Assembly: GCA_031178005.1 (NCBI GenBank)
Contig: JAPSJV010000002.1
Location: 62,001 to 126,000 of the forward strand
DNA: 64,000 nt
Direction of reading: 5' to 3'
From: Pseudarthrobacter sp.
GTDB lineage: Bacteria > Actinomycetota > Actinomycetes > Actinomycetales > Micrococcaceae
The translations under genes and the position numbers were made by a program. This document shows positions 1 to 8,175 of the stretch, one piece after another. Positions within the stretch are counted from its first letter, which is position 1; every line of letters begins with the position of its first letter. Under the pieces are notes generated by a model. It worked only from the letters and a program-made list of their open reading frames with translations, was not told the origin of the DNA and did no database searches.

Positions 1-132
1 TCTGTGGATGAACACGAAGGCCTCCTGAACCTCATCGAAACCGGCGCTGAAGCCGATGCCATCGAAAAAGCCGCCAGGCTCCACCGCTCCGCCACCCTGG
101 ACGCCTATCTCGCACAAAGGAAACAACAATGA
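1..132 (+). CDS. GntR-family regulator, C-terminal end only (FCD-like)
   Basis: An open frame enters from the left edge and ends in TGA at 130-132, giving 43 residues that include DEHEGLLNLIETGAEADAI and ARLHRSATLDAYL. The pattern of an EH pair, an I-E-x-G-D/E-A stretch and a final helix ending in a basic tail matches the last helices of the ligand-binding FCD domain of GntR-type regulators. The stop overlaps the start of hpaE (ATGA), so the regulator is probably translationally coupled to the catabolic genes it would control. The DNA-binding half lies outside the window, so subfamily and ligand cannot be determined. Confidence 0.6.
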   Translation, partial: SVDEHEGLLNLIETGAEADAIEKAARLHRSATLDAYLAQRKQQ

Positions 133-1643
133 CGTTCACTTCCCCGGAAACCAGCACCCACTACGTGCCGCAGGACCTGCCCACGCATATCCAGCACTAC
201 ATCAACGGGAAGTTTGTCGATTCCGTTGGCGGGGCCACTTTCGACGTCCTGGACCCGGTCTCCAACCGGAACTACGCCACCGCCGCTGCCGGCCAGAAAG
301 AGGACATCGACCTTGCTGTGGCCGCTGCCCGGGAGGCCTTCGTCAACGGGCCGTGGCCGAAGATGAAGCCCCGCGAACGGGCCCGGGTGCTGAACCGGAT
401 CGCCGACGCCGTCGAGTCCCAGGAAGCCCGGCTCGCCGAACTGGAAACCTTCGATACCGGCCTGCCCATTACCCAGGCCAAGGGACAGGCGCTGCGGGCG
501 GCCGAGAACTTCCGGTTCTTCGCGGACCTGATCGTGGCCCAGTTCGACGACGCCATGAAGGTCCCGGGCTCCCAGATCAACTATGTCAACCGCAAACCGA
601 TCGGCGTCGCAGGACTCATCACCCCCTGGAACACCCCGTTTATGCTCGAGTCCTGGAAGCTGGCCCCGGCCCTGGCAACGGGCAACACCGTGGTGCTCAA
701 ACCGGCCGAGTTCACTCCCCTGTCCGCCTCCCTCTGGGCACAGATCTTCAAGGACGCCGGCCTGCCGGACGGTGTATTCAACCTGGTCAACGGCCTGGGC
801 GAGGAAGCCGGCGACGCCCTGGTCAAGCACCCGGACGTTCCGCTGATTTCCTTCACCGGCGAGACCACCACCGGGCAGACGATCTTCCGCAACGCTGCCG
901 CCAACCTCAAGGGCCTGTCCATGGAACTGGGCGGCAAATCCCCGTGCGTGGTGTTTGCCGACGCCGATCTGGACGCCGCGATCGACTCAGCATTGTTTGG
1001 CGTCTTCTCCCTCAACGGCGAGCGCTGCACGGCCGGCTCACGGATCCTGGTGGAGCGGGCCATCTACGACGAGTTCTGTGAGAAGTACGCCGCCCGCGCC
1101 AAGAACATCGTGGTGGGTGATCCGCACGATCCCAAGACTGAGGTAGGTGCGCTGGTCCACCCGGAGCACTACGAAAAGGTGGCCTCCTACGTGGAAATCG
1201 GGAAAACGGAAGGCAGGCTCCTGGTGGGCGGGGGCCGCCCCGATCACCTTCCGGAAGGCAACTACATCGCACCCACCGTTTTTGCCGACGTCGCGCCTGA
1301 TTCCCGGATCTTCCAGGAGGAGATCTTCGGCCCGGTGGTGGCAATCACGCCGTTCGAGAACGACGACGAGGCCCTCGCCCTGGCCAACAACACCAAGTAC
1401 GGCCTGGCCGCCTACATCTGGACGCAGAACCTGACCCGCGCCCACAACTTCAGCCAAAACGTTGAGGCCGGCATGGTGTGGCTGAACAGCCACAACGTCC
1501 GGGACCTCCGGACACCGTTCGGTGGCGTCAAGGCCTCCGGTCTGGGCCATGAGGGCGGCTACCGCTCCATTGATTTCTACACAGACCAGCAGGCCGTGCA
1601 CATCACGCTCGGCACCGTCCACACCCCCAAATTCGGCGCCTGA
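129..1643 (+). CDS. hpaE: 5-carboxymethyl-2-hydroxymuconate semialdehyde dehydrogenase (HpaE-like)
   Basis: A 504-residue NAD(P)-dependent aldehyde dehydrogenase of normal family length. It carries the Glu motif MELGGKSP, the nucleophile-Cys motif NGERCTAGSR and the C-terminal PFGGVKASGLG signature. The family oxidises the semialdehyde made by ring cleavage of homoprotocatechuate. That substrate is inferred from the next three genes (ring-cleavage dioxygenase, hydratase, aldolase), because aldehyde dehydrogenase sequences alone do not fix substrate. The start overlaps the stop of the upstream regulator by ATGA. hpaD follows after 29 nt that contain GAGGAGA, a good ribosome binding site. The protein is cytoplasmic, with no signal peptide. 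Confidence 0.9.
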   Translation: MTFTSPETSTHYVPQDLPTHIQHYINGKFVDSVGGATFDVLDPVSNRNYATAAAGQKEDIDLAVAAAREAFVNGPWPKMKPRERARVLNRIADAVESQEARLAELETFDTGLPITQAKGQALRAAENFRFFADLIVAQFDDAMKVPGSQINYVNRKPIGVAGLITPWNTPFMLESWKLAPALATGNTVVLKPAEFTPLSASLWAQIFKDAGLPDGVFNLVNGLGEEAGDALVKHPDVPLISFTGETTTGQTIFRNAAANLKGLSMELGGKSPCVVFADADLDAAIDSALFGVFSLNGERCTAGSRILVERAIYDEFCEKYAARAKNIVVGDPHDPKTEVGALVHPEHYEKVASYVEIGKTEGRLLVGGGRPDHLPEGNYIAPTVFADVAPDSRIFQEEIFGPVVAITPFENDDEALALANNTKYGLAAYIWTQNLTRAHNFSQNVEAGMVWLNSHNVRDLRTPFGGVKASGLGHEGGYRSIDFYTDQQAVHITLGTVHTPKFGA

Positions 1644-1672
1644 GCGTCCTTTCTCAACGAGGAGAAACCACG

Positions 1673-2767
1673 ATGACGAACTTTGTACCCACCCCCTCGG
1701 TTCCCGCGCCGGACATTGTCCGCTGCGCCTACCTGGAGCTGGTGGTGACGGACCTGGCCAAATCGCGGGCGTTCTATGTGGACCTGCTGGGCCTGCACGT
1801 CACCGAAGAGGACGAGGACACCATCTACCTCCGGTCCCTGGAGGAGTTCATCCACCACAACCTGGTGCTGCGCAAGGGCCCTGTTGCCGCCGCGGCCGCG
1901 TTCGCGTACCGGGTGAAGTCGCCGGCCGAGGTGGATGCTGCTGAGGCGTACTACCGCGAGCTGGGATGCCGGGTGGAGCGCCGCAAGGAAGGCTTCACCA
2001 AGGGCATCGGCGATTCGGTCCGTGTGGAGGACCCGTTGGGCTTCCCGTACGAGTTCTTCTACGAGGTGGAGCATGTGGAGCGGCTCACCCAGCGCTACGA
2101 CCTTTACTCCGCCGGCGAACTGGTGCGACTGGACCATTTCAACCAGGTGACCCCGGACGTCCCGCGGGGCCGGGCGTACCTTGAGGATCTGGGCTTCCGG
2201 GTCTCCGAGGACATCAAGGATTCCGACGGCGTGACGTACGCCGCGTGGATGCACCGCAAGCAGACGGTCCACGACACCGCGCTCACCGGCGGCAATGGCC
2301 CCCGGCTGCACCACCTCGCGTTCGCCACCCATGAGAAGCACAACATCATCCAGATCTGCGACAAGATGGGCGCCCTGCGCGTCAGCGACCGGATCGAGCG
2401 GGGCCCGGGCCGGCATGGGGTGTCCAACGCGTTCTACCTGTACATCCTGGATCCGGACGATCACCGCATCGAGATCTACACCCAGGACTACTACACCGGC
2501 GATCCGGACAACCCCACCATCACCTGGGACGTCCACGACAACCAGCGCCGCGACTGGTGGGGCAACCCCGTGGTCCCATCCTGGTACACCGAAGCCTCCC
2601 TGGTGCTGGACCTGGACGGCAATCCGCAGCCGGTCACTGTCCGGGAGGAAAAGAGCGAAATGGCGGTCACCGTGGGTGCCGACGGCTTCAGTTACACCCG
2701 CAGGAACGACGACGACGGCGGGCGGGGTGGCGCCGTCGAAGGCTTCAAGCTGGGAGCGCAGCTCTAG
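1673..2767 (+). CDS. hpaD: homoprotocatechuate (3,4-dihydroxyphenylacetate) 2,3-dioxygenase, Mn/Fe extradiol type
   Basis: A 364-residue protein with two vicinal-oxygen-chelate repeats. The metal-ligand neighbourhoods are visible as LDHFNQV, LHHLAFATHE and HRIEIYTQDYY, giving the His-His-Glu triad of type I extradiol dioxygenases. From memory the sequence is very close over its whole length to the manganese-dependent MndD enzyme of Arthrobacter globiformis, including the N-terminal TPSVPAPDIVRCAYLE and the VHDNQRRDWWGNPV region. It opens the ring of 3,4-dihydroxyphenylacetate between C2 and C3. It lies between the semialdehyde dehydrogenase and the hydratase in one operon. Whether the metal is Mn or Fe cannot be read from sequence with certainty. 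Confidence 0.96.
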   Translation: MTNFVPTPSVPAPDIVRCAYLELVVTDLAKSRAFYVDLLGLHVTEEDEDTIYLRSLEEFIHHNLVLRKGPVAAAAAFAYRVKSPAEVDAAEAYYRELGCRVERRKEGFTKGIGDSVRVEDPLGFPYEFFYEVEHVERLTQRYDLYSAGELVRLDHFNQVTPDVPRGRAYLEDLGFRVSEDIKDSDGVTYAAWMHRKQTVHDTALTGGNGPRLHHLAFATHEKHNIIQICDKMGALRVSDRIERGPGRHGVSNAFYLYILDPDDHRIEIYTQDYYTGDPDNPTITWDVHDNQRRDWWGNPVVPSWYTEASLVLDLDGNPQPVTVREEKSEMAVTVGADGFSYTRRNDDDGGRGGAVEGFKLGAQL

Positions 2768-2769
2768 CC

Positions 2770-3555
2770 ATGATGGACACGACAACGATCGAGGCCATCG
2801 CCGACGAGCTGCTGGAAGCCGGGCGTTCGCGGACGCCGGTTCCGCGGCTGACGGCCCGCTATCCGCAGATGACGGTGGAGGACTCCTACGCCGTGCAGCA
2901 GCTGTGGCGGCGGCGCAACGAGGAAGCCGGCCGGACCCTGGTGGGCCGCAAGATCGGACTCACCTCCCGGGCCATGCAGGCCGCCACCGGCATCACCGAG
3001 CCGGATTACGGCGCTATTTTTGACGACATGGTGCTGGAAACGGGCTGCTCGGTGGAGTGGGACCGGTACACCCACCCGCGGGTGGAGGTGGAGCTGGCGT
3101 TTGTGCTCAAGTCCGCCCTCAAAGGCCCGGGCTGCACCATCTTCGACGTCCTCAATGCCACGGACTATGTGGTGCCGGCCCTGGAGATCCTGGACTCCAG
3201 GATCGAAATGGAAGGCCGGACCATTGTGGACACCATCGCGGACAACGCCGCCATGGGCGCCATGGTGGTGGGCGGCCGCCCCGTGAAACCCGACGCCGTG
3301 GACCTGCGCTGGGTTTCCGCCATCCTCTACAAGAACCAGACCGTGGAGGAGACGGGCGTGGCCGCCGGCGTACTGGACCACCCCGCCAACGGCGTCCATT
3401 GGCTGGCCAACAAGATCGCCGCGCACGGGGACTCGATGAAGGCCGGCGACATCATCCTGGCCGGATCCTTCACCCGCCCCATGTGGGTTTATAAGGGCGA
3501 TACCGTCCACGCCGACTACGGACCGCTGGGAGCCATCACATGCCGCTTCGAATAG
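2770..3555 (+). CDS. hpaH: 2-oxo-hept-4-ene-1,7-dioate hydratase (HpaH, fumarylacetoacetase-like fold family)
   Basis: A 261-residue member of the 2-hydroxypentadienoate/2-oxohept-3-enedioate hydratase family. Typical stretches are [13 protein letters not shown], the acidic metal-site region [11 protein letters not shown] and [10 protein letters not shown]. It adds water to the oxo-heptenedioate formed after decarboxylation in the homoprotocatechuate pathway. I chose the ATG at 2770, two bases after the hpaD stop and behind GGGAGC. The longer ORF in the track starts inside hpaD in another frame. The 3' end overlaps hpaI by 16 bases. The pathway isomerase and decarboxylase (HpaF, HpaG) are not in the window and may lie upstream. 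Confidence 0.92.
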   Translation: MMDTTTIEAIADELLEAGRSRTPVPRLTARYPQMTVEDSYAVQQLWRRRNEEAGRTLVGRKIGLTSRAMQAATGITEPDYGAIFDDMVLETGCSVEWDRYTHPRVEVELAFVLKSALKGPGCTIFDVLNATDYVVPALEILDSRIEMEGRTIVDTIADNAAMGAMVVGGRPVKPDAVDLRWVSAILYKNQTVEETGVAAGVLDHPANGVHWLANKIAAHGDSMKAGDIILAGSFTRPMWVYKGDTVHADYGPLGAITCRFE

Positions 3556-4328
3556 AAGATACCTTCCGGGAAGCCCTGCGCGGCCAAACCGGCGAAGGTG
3601 GCCGTCCGCTGGCAGGAATGTGGGTGTGCTCCGGCAGCCCGCTAATAGCCGAACTCTGTGCCGGGTCAGGCCTGGACTGGCTCCTGATCGATGCCGAGCA
3701 CAGCCCCAACGGGCTCGAATCCATCCTGGCCCAGCTCCAGGCCACCTACGGCTACCCGGTCCACACCATGGTGCGGCCGCCGGTCAACGATGTTGTGGTG
3801 ATCAAGCAGTACCTGGACCTCGGCGTCCAAAACCTGCTGCTCCCCATGGTCAACTCCGTGGCTGAAGCCGAGGCCGCAGTGGCCGCCACCCGCTACCCGC
3901 CGCAGGGCGTCCGTGGAGTGGGATCCGGTCTTGCCCGCGCCGCACGCTGGAACCGCGTACCCGACTACCTGGCCCGCGCCAGCGAAACCATCAGCGTCAC
4001 CGTCCAGATCGAATCCACCTCCGCCGTCGAAGCAGTGGAGGACATTCTGAAGGTGGAGGGAGTCGACGCCATCTTCGTCGGCCCCTCGGACCTTGCGGCT
4101 TCCATGGGCGTGCTGGGCCAGCAGGAACACCCCCAGGTGCGTGCCGCCGTCGAACATTGCCTTGCAGCTGCCGCCGGCGCAGGAAAACCCGCCGGCGTGA
4201 ACGCATTCAACCCGGAAACCGCCCGCCACTACATGGACAAAGGGGCGGCCTTCATCCTGGTGGGCGCCGACGTCACGCTCCTGGCAAAAGGCTCCGAGTC
4301 ACTGGCGGCGAAGTTCATCGGTGATTGA
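3540..4328 (+). CDS. hpaI: 4-hydroxy-2-oxo-heptane-1,7-dioate aldolase (HpaI/HpcH class II aldolase)
   Basis: A 262-residue class II pyruvate aldolase with the family motifs DWLLIDAEHSPN, the metal-binding Glu in VQIESTSAVE and GVDAIFVGPSDLAASMG. It cleaves 4-hydroxy-2-oxoheptanedioate to pyruvate and succinic semialdehyde, the last step of the meta pathway begun by hpaD. The start overlaps hpaH by 16 bases, which suggests translational coupling. The stop codon lies within the first unit of a dispersed intergenic repeat (CGGTGATTGAGC). No succinic-semialdehyde dehydrogenase is obvious nearby, although the aldehyde dehydrogenase on the opposite strand could contribute. Confidence 0.95.
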   Translation: MPLRIEDTFREALRGQTGEGGRPLAGMWVCSGSPLIAELCAGSGLDWLLIDAEHSPNGLESILAQLQATYGYPVHTMVRPPVNDVVVIKQYLDLGVQNLLLPMVNSVAEAEAAVAATRYPPQGVRGVGSGLARAARWNRVPDYLARASETISVTVQIESTSAVEAVEDILKVEGVDAIFVGPSDLAASMGVLGQQEHPQVRAAVEHCLAAAAGAGKPAGVNAFNPETARHYMDKGAAFILVGADVTLLAKGSESLAAKFIGD

Positions 4329-4410
4329 GCCTGGGCCCGGTGATTGAGCTTGTCGAAATCAGCCGCCCGGTGATTGAGCAACCCCGGCGATTGAGCCCGT
4401 CGAAATCCCT
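4319..4410. repeat. dispersed intergenic repeat cluster R1 (GGTGATTGAGC-TTGTCGAAATC type)
   Basis: Several tandem degenerate copies of a GGTGATTGAGCYTGTCGAAATC unit fill the gap between the convergent hpaI and aldehyde dehydrogenase genes. The first unit includes the hpaI stop codon. Related units occur at 15989, 20800, 52169, 60224 and 60808. The clustering resembles REP/BIME-like intergenic elements. Confidence 0.75.
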
Positions 4411-4422
4411 GAGGGAGGGCAC

Positions 4423-5910
4423 CTAGCCGTGCTGGAACCAGGTAGTTTTCAAAGCCGAGTAATTGTCCAGGGCATGGGCTGAAAGGTCGCGCCCGAAGCC
4501 CGACTGACGGAATCCGCCGAAAGGCGTCGTCAGGCTTAGCGCATCGACAGTGTTGACGGACACCGTACCCGCCACCAGACGGGCCGCGACACGGTGGGCG
4601 CGGCCCAAGTCGGCAGTCCACAACGAGGCCGCCAAGCCATAATCAGTGTTGTTGGCCAGCGCCACCGCCTCGTCTTCCCCGTCGAAGGGCGTCACGGTGA
4701 CCAGCGGGCCGAACACTTCCGTGTGGTGCAGGTGGTGGTCCAGCGGGAGATCCGTAACGATAGTCGGCTCGATGTATGCGTCCGAACCTTCAATTGTCAG
4801 GCGTGAACCTCCCGAGTAGATCGTTCCGGACCCTGCCGCGTCCCCGATGGCCCGCATTACGGAGTCGGCGTGCCGGGCGTCCACCAGCGCGCCGGAACCC
4901 TGGTGCATGGGGTCAAGCGGGTTCCCGGGTGCATAGTCCAGGCTGGCGCGGGCAAGCAGCCTGATGAATGTTTCGTAGACAGATCGGGCCACCAGGATGC
5001 GGGAGTTTGCCGAGCACACTTCACCCTGGTTGTAGAAAGCGCCGAACGCTGCCTTCTGCGCAGCCGTTTCCAGGTCAGCGTCTGCAAACACCAGGTTGGA
5101 ACTTTTGCCGCCGGCTTCCAGGGTCAGCCGCTTCATGTTGGATTCCCCGGCACAGACCTGTAGCCGCTTTGCCACCGCGGTAGACCCCGTGAAGGTCAGG
5201 GCATCGACGTCGTCGTGGCGGGCCAGCGCTTCACCCACAATAAAGCCCGTTCCGGGCACAACGCTGAGGACCCCGGCTGGAAGGCCGGCTTCAACTGCCA
5301 GGTCTGCCAGCCGCAGGGCGGAAAGCGACGACTGCGTCGCGGGCTTGAGGATAACGCTGTTTCCCAGTATCAATGCCGGCGCCAGTTTCCATGCGGCAAT
5401 TTCCAGGGGGTAGTTCCACGGGGTTATGGCTGCTACGACACCGAGGGGCTCGCGCGCCACGATCGCTGTTGAGCCGGGCGGCGTGGACGGGACTTCGTCG
5501 GAGATTTTGTCGATCAACTCCGCGTACCAGCGGAAGGTGGCAGCGGTGCCTGGGATGTCGATAGAAGAGGACTGTGCAATGGGTTTGCCCATGTCCAGCG
5601 TTTCCATGAGCGAAAGCTCTTCGGCATTTGCCTCGATCAGTCCTGCCAGCTTCAACAGGACAGCCTTGCGGTGGTCGGCGGAGGCTTGGCTCCATACACC
5701 GGATTCGAACAAGCGGCGGGCTACGCGTACCGCCCGGTCCACATCATCGATGGTGCAGGCGGCAATGTCCGCTACGACCCTGCCGTCAACAGGGCTGACG
5801 CTGGCGAATGTCTTGCCGCCGGATCCATCGGTACGGCCTTCGATGAAAGCTCGCCCGTCGGCAGCTGAAAGAGCAGTTGCAAGGTGGGCGTCCAAAGCGT
5901 TGATTGTCAC
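4423..5910 (-). CDS. aldehyde dehydrogenase family protein (amine-derived aldehyde oxidation)
   Basis: A 495-residue NAD(P)-dependent aldehyde dehydrogenase with the catalytic motifs LEAGGKSSNLVF and NQGEVCSANSRILV, and with ITPWNYPLEI in the cofactor region. It resembles the gamma-glutamyl-gamma-aminobutyraldehyde/betaine aldehyde dehydrogenase group. The start is GTG at 5910 behind AGGAGC. It overlaps the stop of the permease gene (GTGA), so both are one transcript. A copper amine oxidase encoded just upstream on the other strand releases aldehydes, and this enzyme most likely oxidises them to carboxylic acids. Its exact substrate cannot be read from sequence. Confidence 0.9.
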   Translation of the reverse strand: MTINALDAHLATALSAADGRAFIEGRTDGSGGKTFASVSPVDGRVVADIAACTIDDVDRAVRVARRLFESGVWSQASADHRKAVLLKLAGLIEANAEELSLMETLDMGKPIAQSSSIDIPGTAATFRWYAELIDKISDEVPSTPPGSTAIVAREPLGVVAAITPWNYPLEIAAWKLAPALILGNSVILKPATQSSLSALRLADLAVEAGLPAGVLSVVPGTGFIVGEALARHDDVDALTFTGSTAVAKRLQVCAGESNMKRLTLEAGGKSSNLVFADADLETAAQKAAFGAFYNQGEVCSANSRILVARSVYETFIRLLARASLDYAPGNPLDPMHQGSGALVDARHADSVMRAIGDAAGSGTIYSGGSRLTIEGSDAYIEPTIVTDLPLDHHLHHTEVFGPLVTVTPFDGEDEAVALANNTDYGLAASLWTADLGRAHRVAARLVAGTVSVNTVDALSLTTPFGGFRQSGFGRDLSAHALDNYSALKTTWFQHG

Positions 5911-7448
5911 GGAGTGCTCCTGGTATCGGCGTGTGTGGGGACGGGTGTTGGGTCGTTTGGTTCATCGTTGTCGTCCGGGACGGCGCTGCGGACCTTGCGT
6001 CCGCGGGCGTAGCCCACAAAACCCAGGGCCAGGATGCAGCCAAGCGTGCCCAGAGCAAAGGCCTCGAAGGTGAACTGGGAAACGCCCCACGTGGTTTCGA
6101 AGTCGTAGTCCAGGCCAAAGAGTACGTCCAGGGTTCCCGGGAAGATCGCTACCCACGAGCCGAGCAGGATCCATACAAAGCAGATGGCACCGAGGACGCG
6201 GAACCCGGCATCGGAGACCGGAACCTTGAAGGGACGGGCGACGTGCGGATACTTGCTACGGAGCCTGACGGCCGCCGGGATGGCCAGCAGGTAGCTCAGG
6301 AGAAAGGTGGAAATGGCGATGCTCAGGACGATCCCAAACAGGGCACTGCTGGTGCCGCTCACCTGCATTGCCGCAAGCATGAACAGGGTGGCCACAACCC
6401 CCGAGAGGGTGTTCACCCGGATTGGCGTGCCCAGGGTGGGATGAAACCGGCCAAAATAGCCGCCAAAGAAGGAACCGTCTGCAGCGGCCATCGCCTGCAT
6501 GCGGTCGCTGATGATCATCCAAGCCGCTCCCTGAGACACCAGCACGAAGCAGAAGATGACGGCCGAAATGGCGAGCATCGCCTCGGCAGCCGGACCAAAC
6601 ACTGCGTACACCGTAGCAACGGCCCCGAACAGTCCGCCGATGCCAGTGATCTGGTCCAGCGGCACTACCAGCAGGATGGCAAGGATGGGAAGGAGGTAAC
6701 TGGCTGCGGCGATGATGGAGGAGCGTGCAATGGAGATGGGAACATCCTTGGCGGGGTTTTTCATCTCGCCCGCCGCGCTGTTGCCGGATTCAAAGCCGAG
6801 AAAGGAGAACAGCAGCAGCGGGGTAACGCCCAGGAATCCCGCCAGCGTGGGAGAGAAGAAGCCCAGGTCCAGGCCGTTGAAACCATGCTGGATCCCATAG
6901 ACAAGGGTGACAACGATGAAGAACGTCAGGAACAGGACTTTGAGGATGGCACCCAGGGACGGCAGCCACTTACCGTGTTTCAAACTGATGATGGCGGAAG
7001 TCACGGTGATCCAGATGAACACAATCTTGAAGATGTAGTCGCCGGCACTGCCGGCTTCCACGTGGCCCACATATTCGGACCACGTCTCCACGGCTACAAA
7101 CGCCATGGCGCCACCCACCCACACCGGCTGCGTCACCCAGGTCAGGAGGGACGCAATGGCAGCAACCACTCGCCCAAATGCCATCTTTGTCCACACATAC
7201 ACTCCCCCTTCCTCAGTAAACGCCCCGCCTGTCTCAGCGAAAATCAGTCCGTACGGAATCAGGAATGTGATGGCCAGGATCAGGGTCCACGTAAAAGTCT
7301 CACCGCCGAAGCCGGAGACCTGGCCCAGAACCTCCACGGAGATGACAGCCGCGACCACCAGCAGAAGGATGTCCATGCGGCCGAGGGATTTCTGCAGATG
7401 CTTGCTTTGCTCTTGGGCAAGGCGCGTTGACGCTGTTGGCTGATCCAT
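5907..7448 (-). CDS. APC-superfamily amino acid/amine permease
   Basis: About 513 residues with roughly twelve hydrophobic segments. The TM1 region LLLVVAAVISVEVLGQVSG and the FLGFESGNSAAGEMKNPAKD motif are typical of amino acid-polyamine-organocation permeases. I chose the ATG at 7448 (MDQPTAST) because it follows AAAGGA; the longer ORF has no comparable site. A basic, charged C-terminal tail follows the last membrane segment. It is translationally coupled to the aldehyde dehydrogenase and divergent from the amine oxidase, which suggests uptake of the amine that the oxidase uses. A role as an amino acid importer is an equal alternative. Confidence 0.88.
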   Translation of the reverse strand: MDQPTASTRLAQEQSKHLQKSLGRMDILLLVVAAVISVEVLGQVSGFGGETFTWTLILAITFLIPYGLIFAETGGAFTEEGGVYVWTKMAFGRVVAAIASLLTWVTQPVWVGGAMAFVAVETWSEYVGHVEAGSAGDYIFKIVFIWITVTSAIISLKHGKWLPSLGAILKVLFLTFFIVVTLVYGIQHGFNGLDLGFFSPTLAGFLGVTPLLLFSFLGFESGNSAAGEMKNPAKDVPISIARSSIIAAASYLLPILAILLVVPLDQITGIGGLFGAVATVYAVFGPAAEAMLAISAVIFCFVLVSQGAAWMIISDRMQAMAAADGSFFGGYFGRFHPTLGTPIRVNTLSGVVATLFMLAAMQVSGTSSALFGIVLSIAISTFLLSYLLAIPAAVRLRSKYPHVARPFKVPVSDAGFRVLGAICFVWILLGSWVAIFPGTLDVLFGLDYDFETTWGVSQFTFEAFALGTLGCILALGFVGYARGRKVRSAVPDDNDEPNDPTPVPTHADTRSTP

Positions 7449-7458
7449 AATGAATCCT

Positions 7459-8055
7459 TTACTGCTTCCAGTTGCTGATGCGTGAATGTGCGCGAAAGGC
7501 CGCACGCCTGGCGGGTCTGACCCACTGTTCGCCTCCCCCGGACTGACTGTGAATAAACCGTAGCCAGCGAACTGAATCGTGTAAATCACTAAATAACGAT
7601 CCGTTGGATCTAATTTTCAGATCCAGGCTGGCTTGGGGAAGCGACTGACGGGATAGGTGAAGGGCCGCAGAAGCGGCCGCCATGCACATGAACTCAAAGA
7701 CCATAAGCGCGAGCATGCTGTACGCATGCTCGCCGGGCAGGCCTGCTTCGGCCGCCACTTCATGACCCTGATGCCGGGCAGCGGCCGGAGTCGTCAGCAG
7801 GACCAAGTGAATCAAGATCATTCCGGCATTCATGGCCATCAGGTGTCCTGCGCAGCGATGGGGGCAGAACCGACCGACCACCGCAGGAAGATCCCCGACC
7901 AGGCAAACCACTGCCATGGCGATCATCCACCAGCCCATGGCCCCAGCCGGTCCGGCCACCGCGGCGGCAGCATGCGCGGCCACGCTTGCCAAGGCGGTGA
8001 TGGCAACGATGGCCGGAGCGGCCCGCGGAGAGGGTGCGGGGGATCGTTTATGCAT
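7459..8055 (-). CDS. small integral membrane protein, function unknown
   Basis: An ATG at 8055 is preceded at seven bases by AGGAG and opens a frame of 198 codons. Residues about 13-130 hold four or so hydrophobic stretches (AIVAITALASVAAHAAAAVAG, WWMIAMAVVCLVGDL, AMNAGMILIHLVLL, AYSMLALMVFEFMCMAAA) with a Cys/His-bearing loop FCPHRCAGH. I do not recognise a family. The last about 55 residues are hydrophilic and read through AT-rich DNA that contains an operator-like palindrome, so the tail may not be under coding selection. The gene ends 10 nt before the permease start and is the first gene of the permease-dehydrogenase unit. Confidence 0.6.
   Translation of the reverse strand: MHKRSPAPSPRAAPAIVAITALASVAAHAAAAVAGPAGAMGWWMIAMAVVCLVGDLPAVVGRFCPHRCAGHLMAMNAGMILIHLVLLTTPAAARHQGHEVAAEAGLPGEHAYSMLALMVFEFMCMAAASAALHLSRQSLPQASLDLKIRSNGSLFSDLHDSVRWLRFIHSQSGGGEQWVRPARRAAFRAHSRISNWKQ
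7606..7624. promoter_or_regulatory. operator-like palindrome before the permease operon
   Basis: GGATCT-AATTTTC-AGATCC is a perfect 6-bp inverted repeat in an AT-rich patch, about 160 bp upstream of the permease start and inside the tail of the preceding ORF. The base composition contrasts sharply with the flanking coding DNA. It is a plausible binding site for the TetR-type regulator at 10270 or for a GntR regulator; which one binds is unknown. Confidence 0.45.
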
Positions 8056-8131
8056 ACTGCTCCTGACGGGTACCGCCCGTTGGCTCTGGGGCACTTTACG
8101 CCGGGCTGTGAGATGGGTAACATGAAAGCGT

Positions 8132-8150
8132 TGGTTGAACAGTTGTACCA
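8132..8150. promoter_or_regulatory. dyad-symmetric operator candidate upstream of amine oxidase
   Basis: TGGTTGAACAGTTGTACCA pairs at 7 of 9 positions (TGGT...ACCA outer arms and AAC-A-GTT core). It lies 26 bp before the amine oxidase start and in the divergent promoter region shared with the minus-strand membrane protein. Its position suits a repressor of both directions, with the TetR protein downstream as the first candidate. Confidence 0.45.
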
Positions 8151-8175
8151 TCAAAACTAGACTTCAGGAAGTACT

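Noticed and set aside
1577-2785. 402-codon minus-strand ORF opposite hpaD
   Set aside because: hpaD is unmistakable; the antisense frame is a GC-skew shadow.
5904-7430. 508-codon plus-strand ORF
   Set aside because: Antisense to the APC permease; composition is typical of a reverse-frame shadow.
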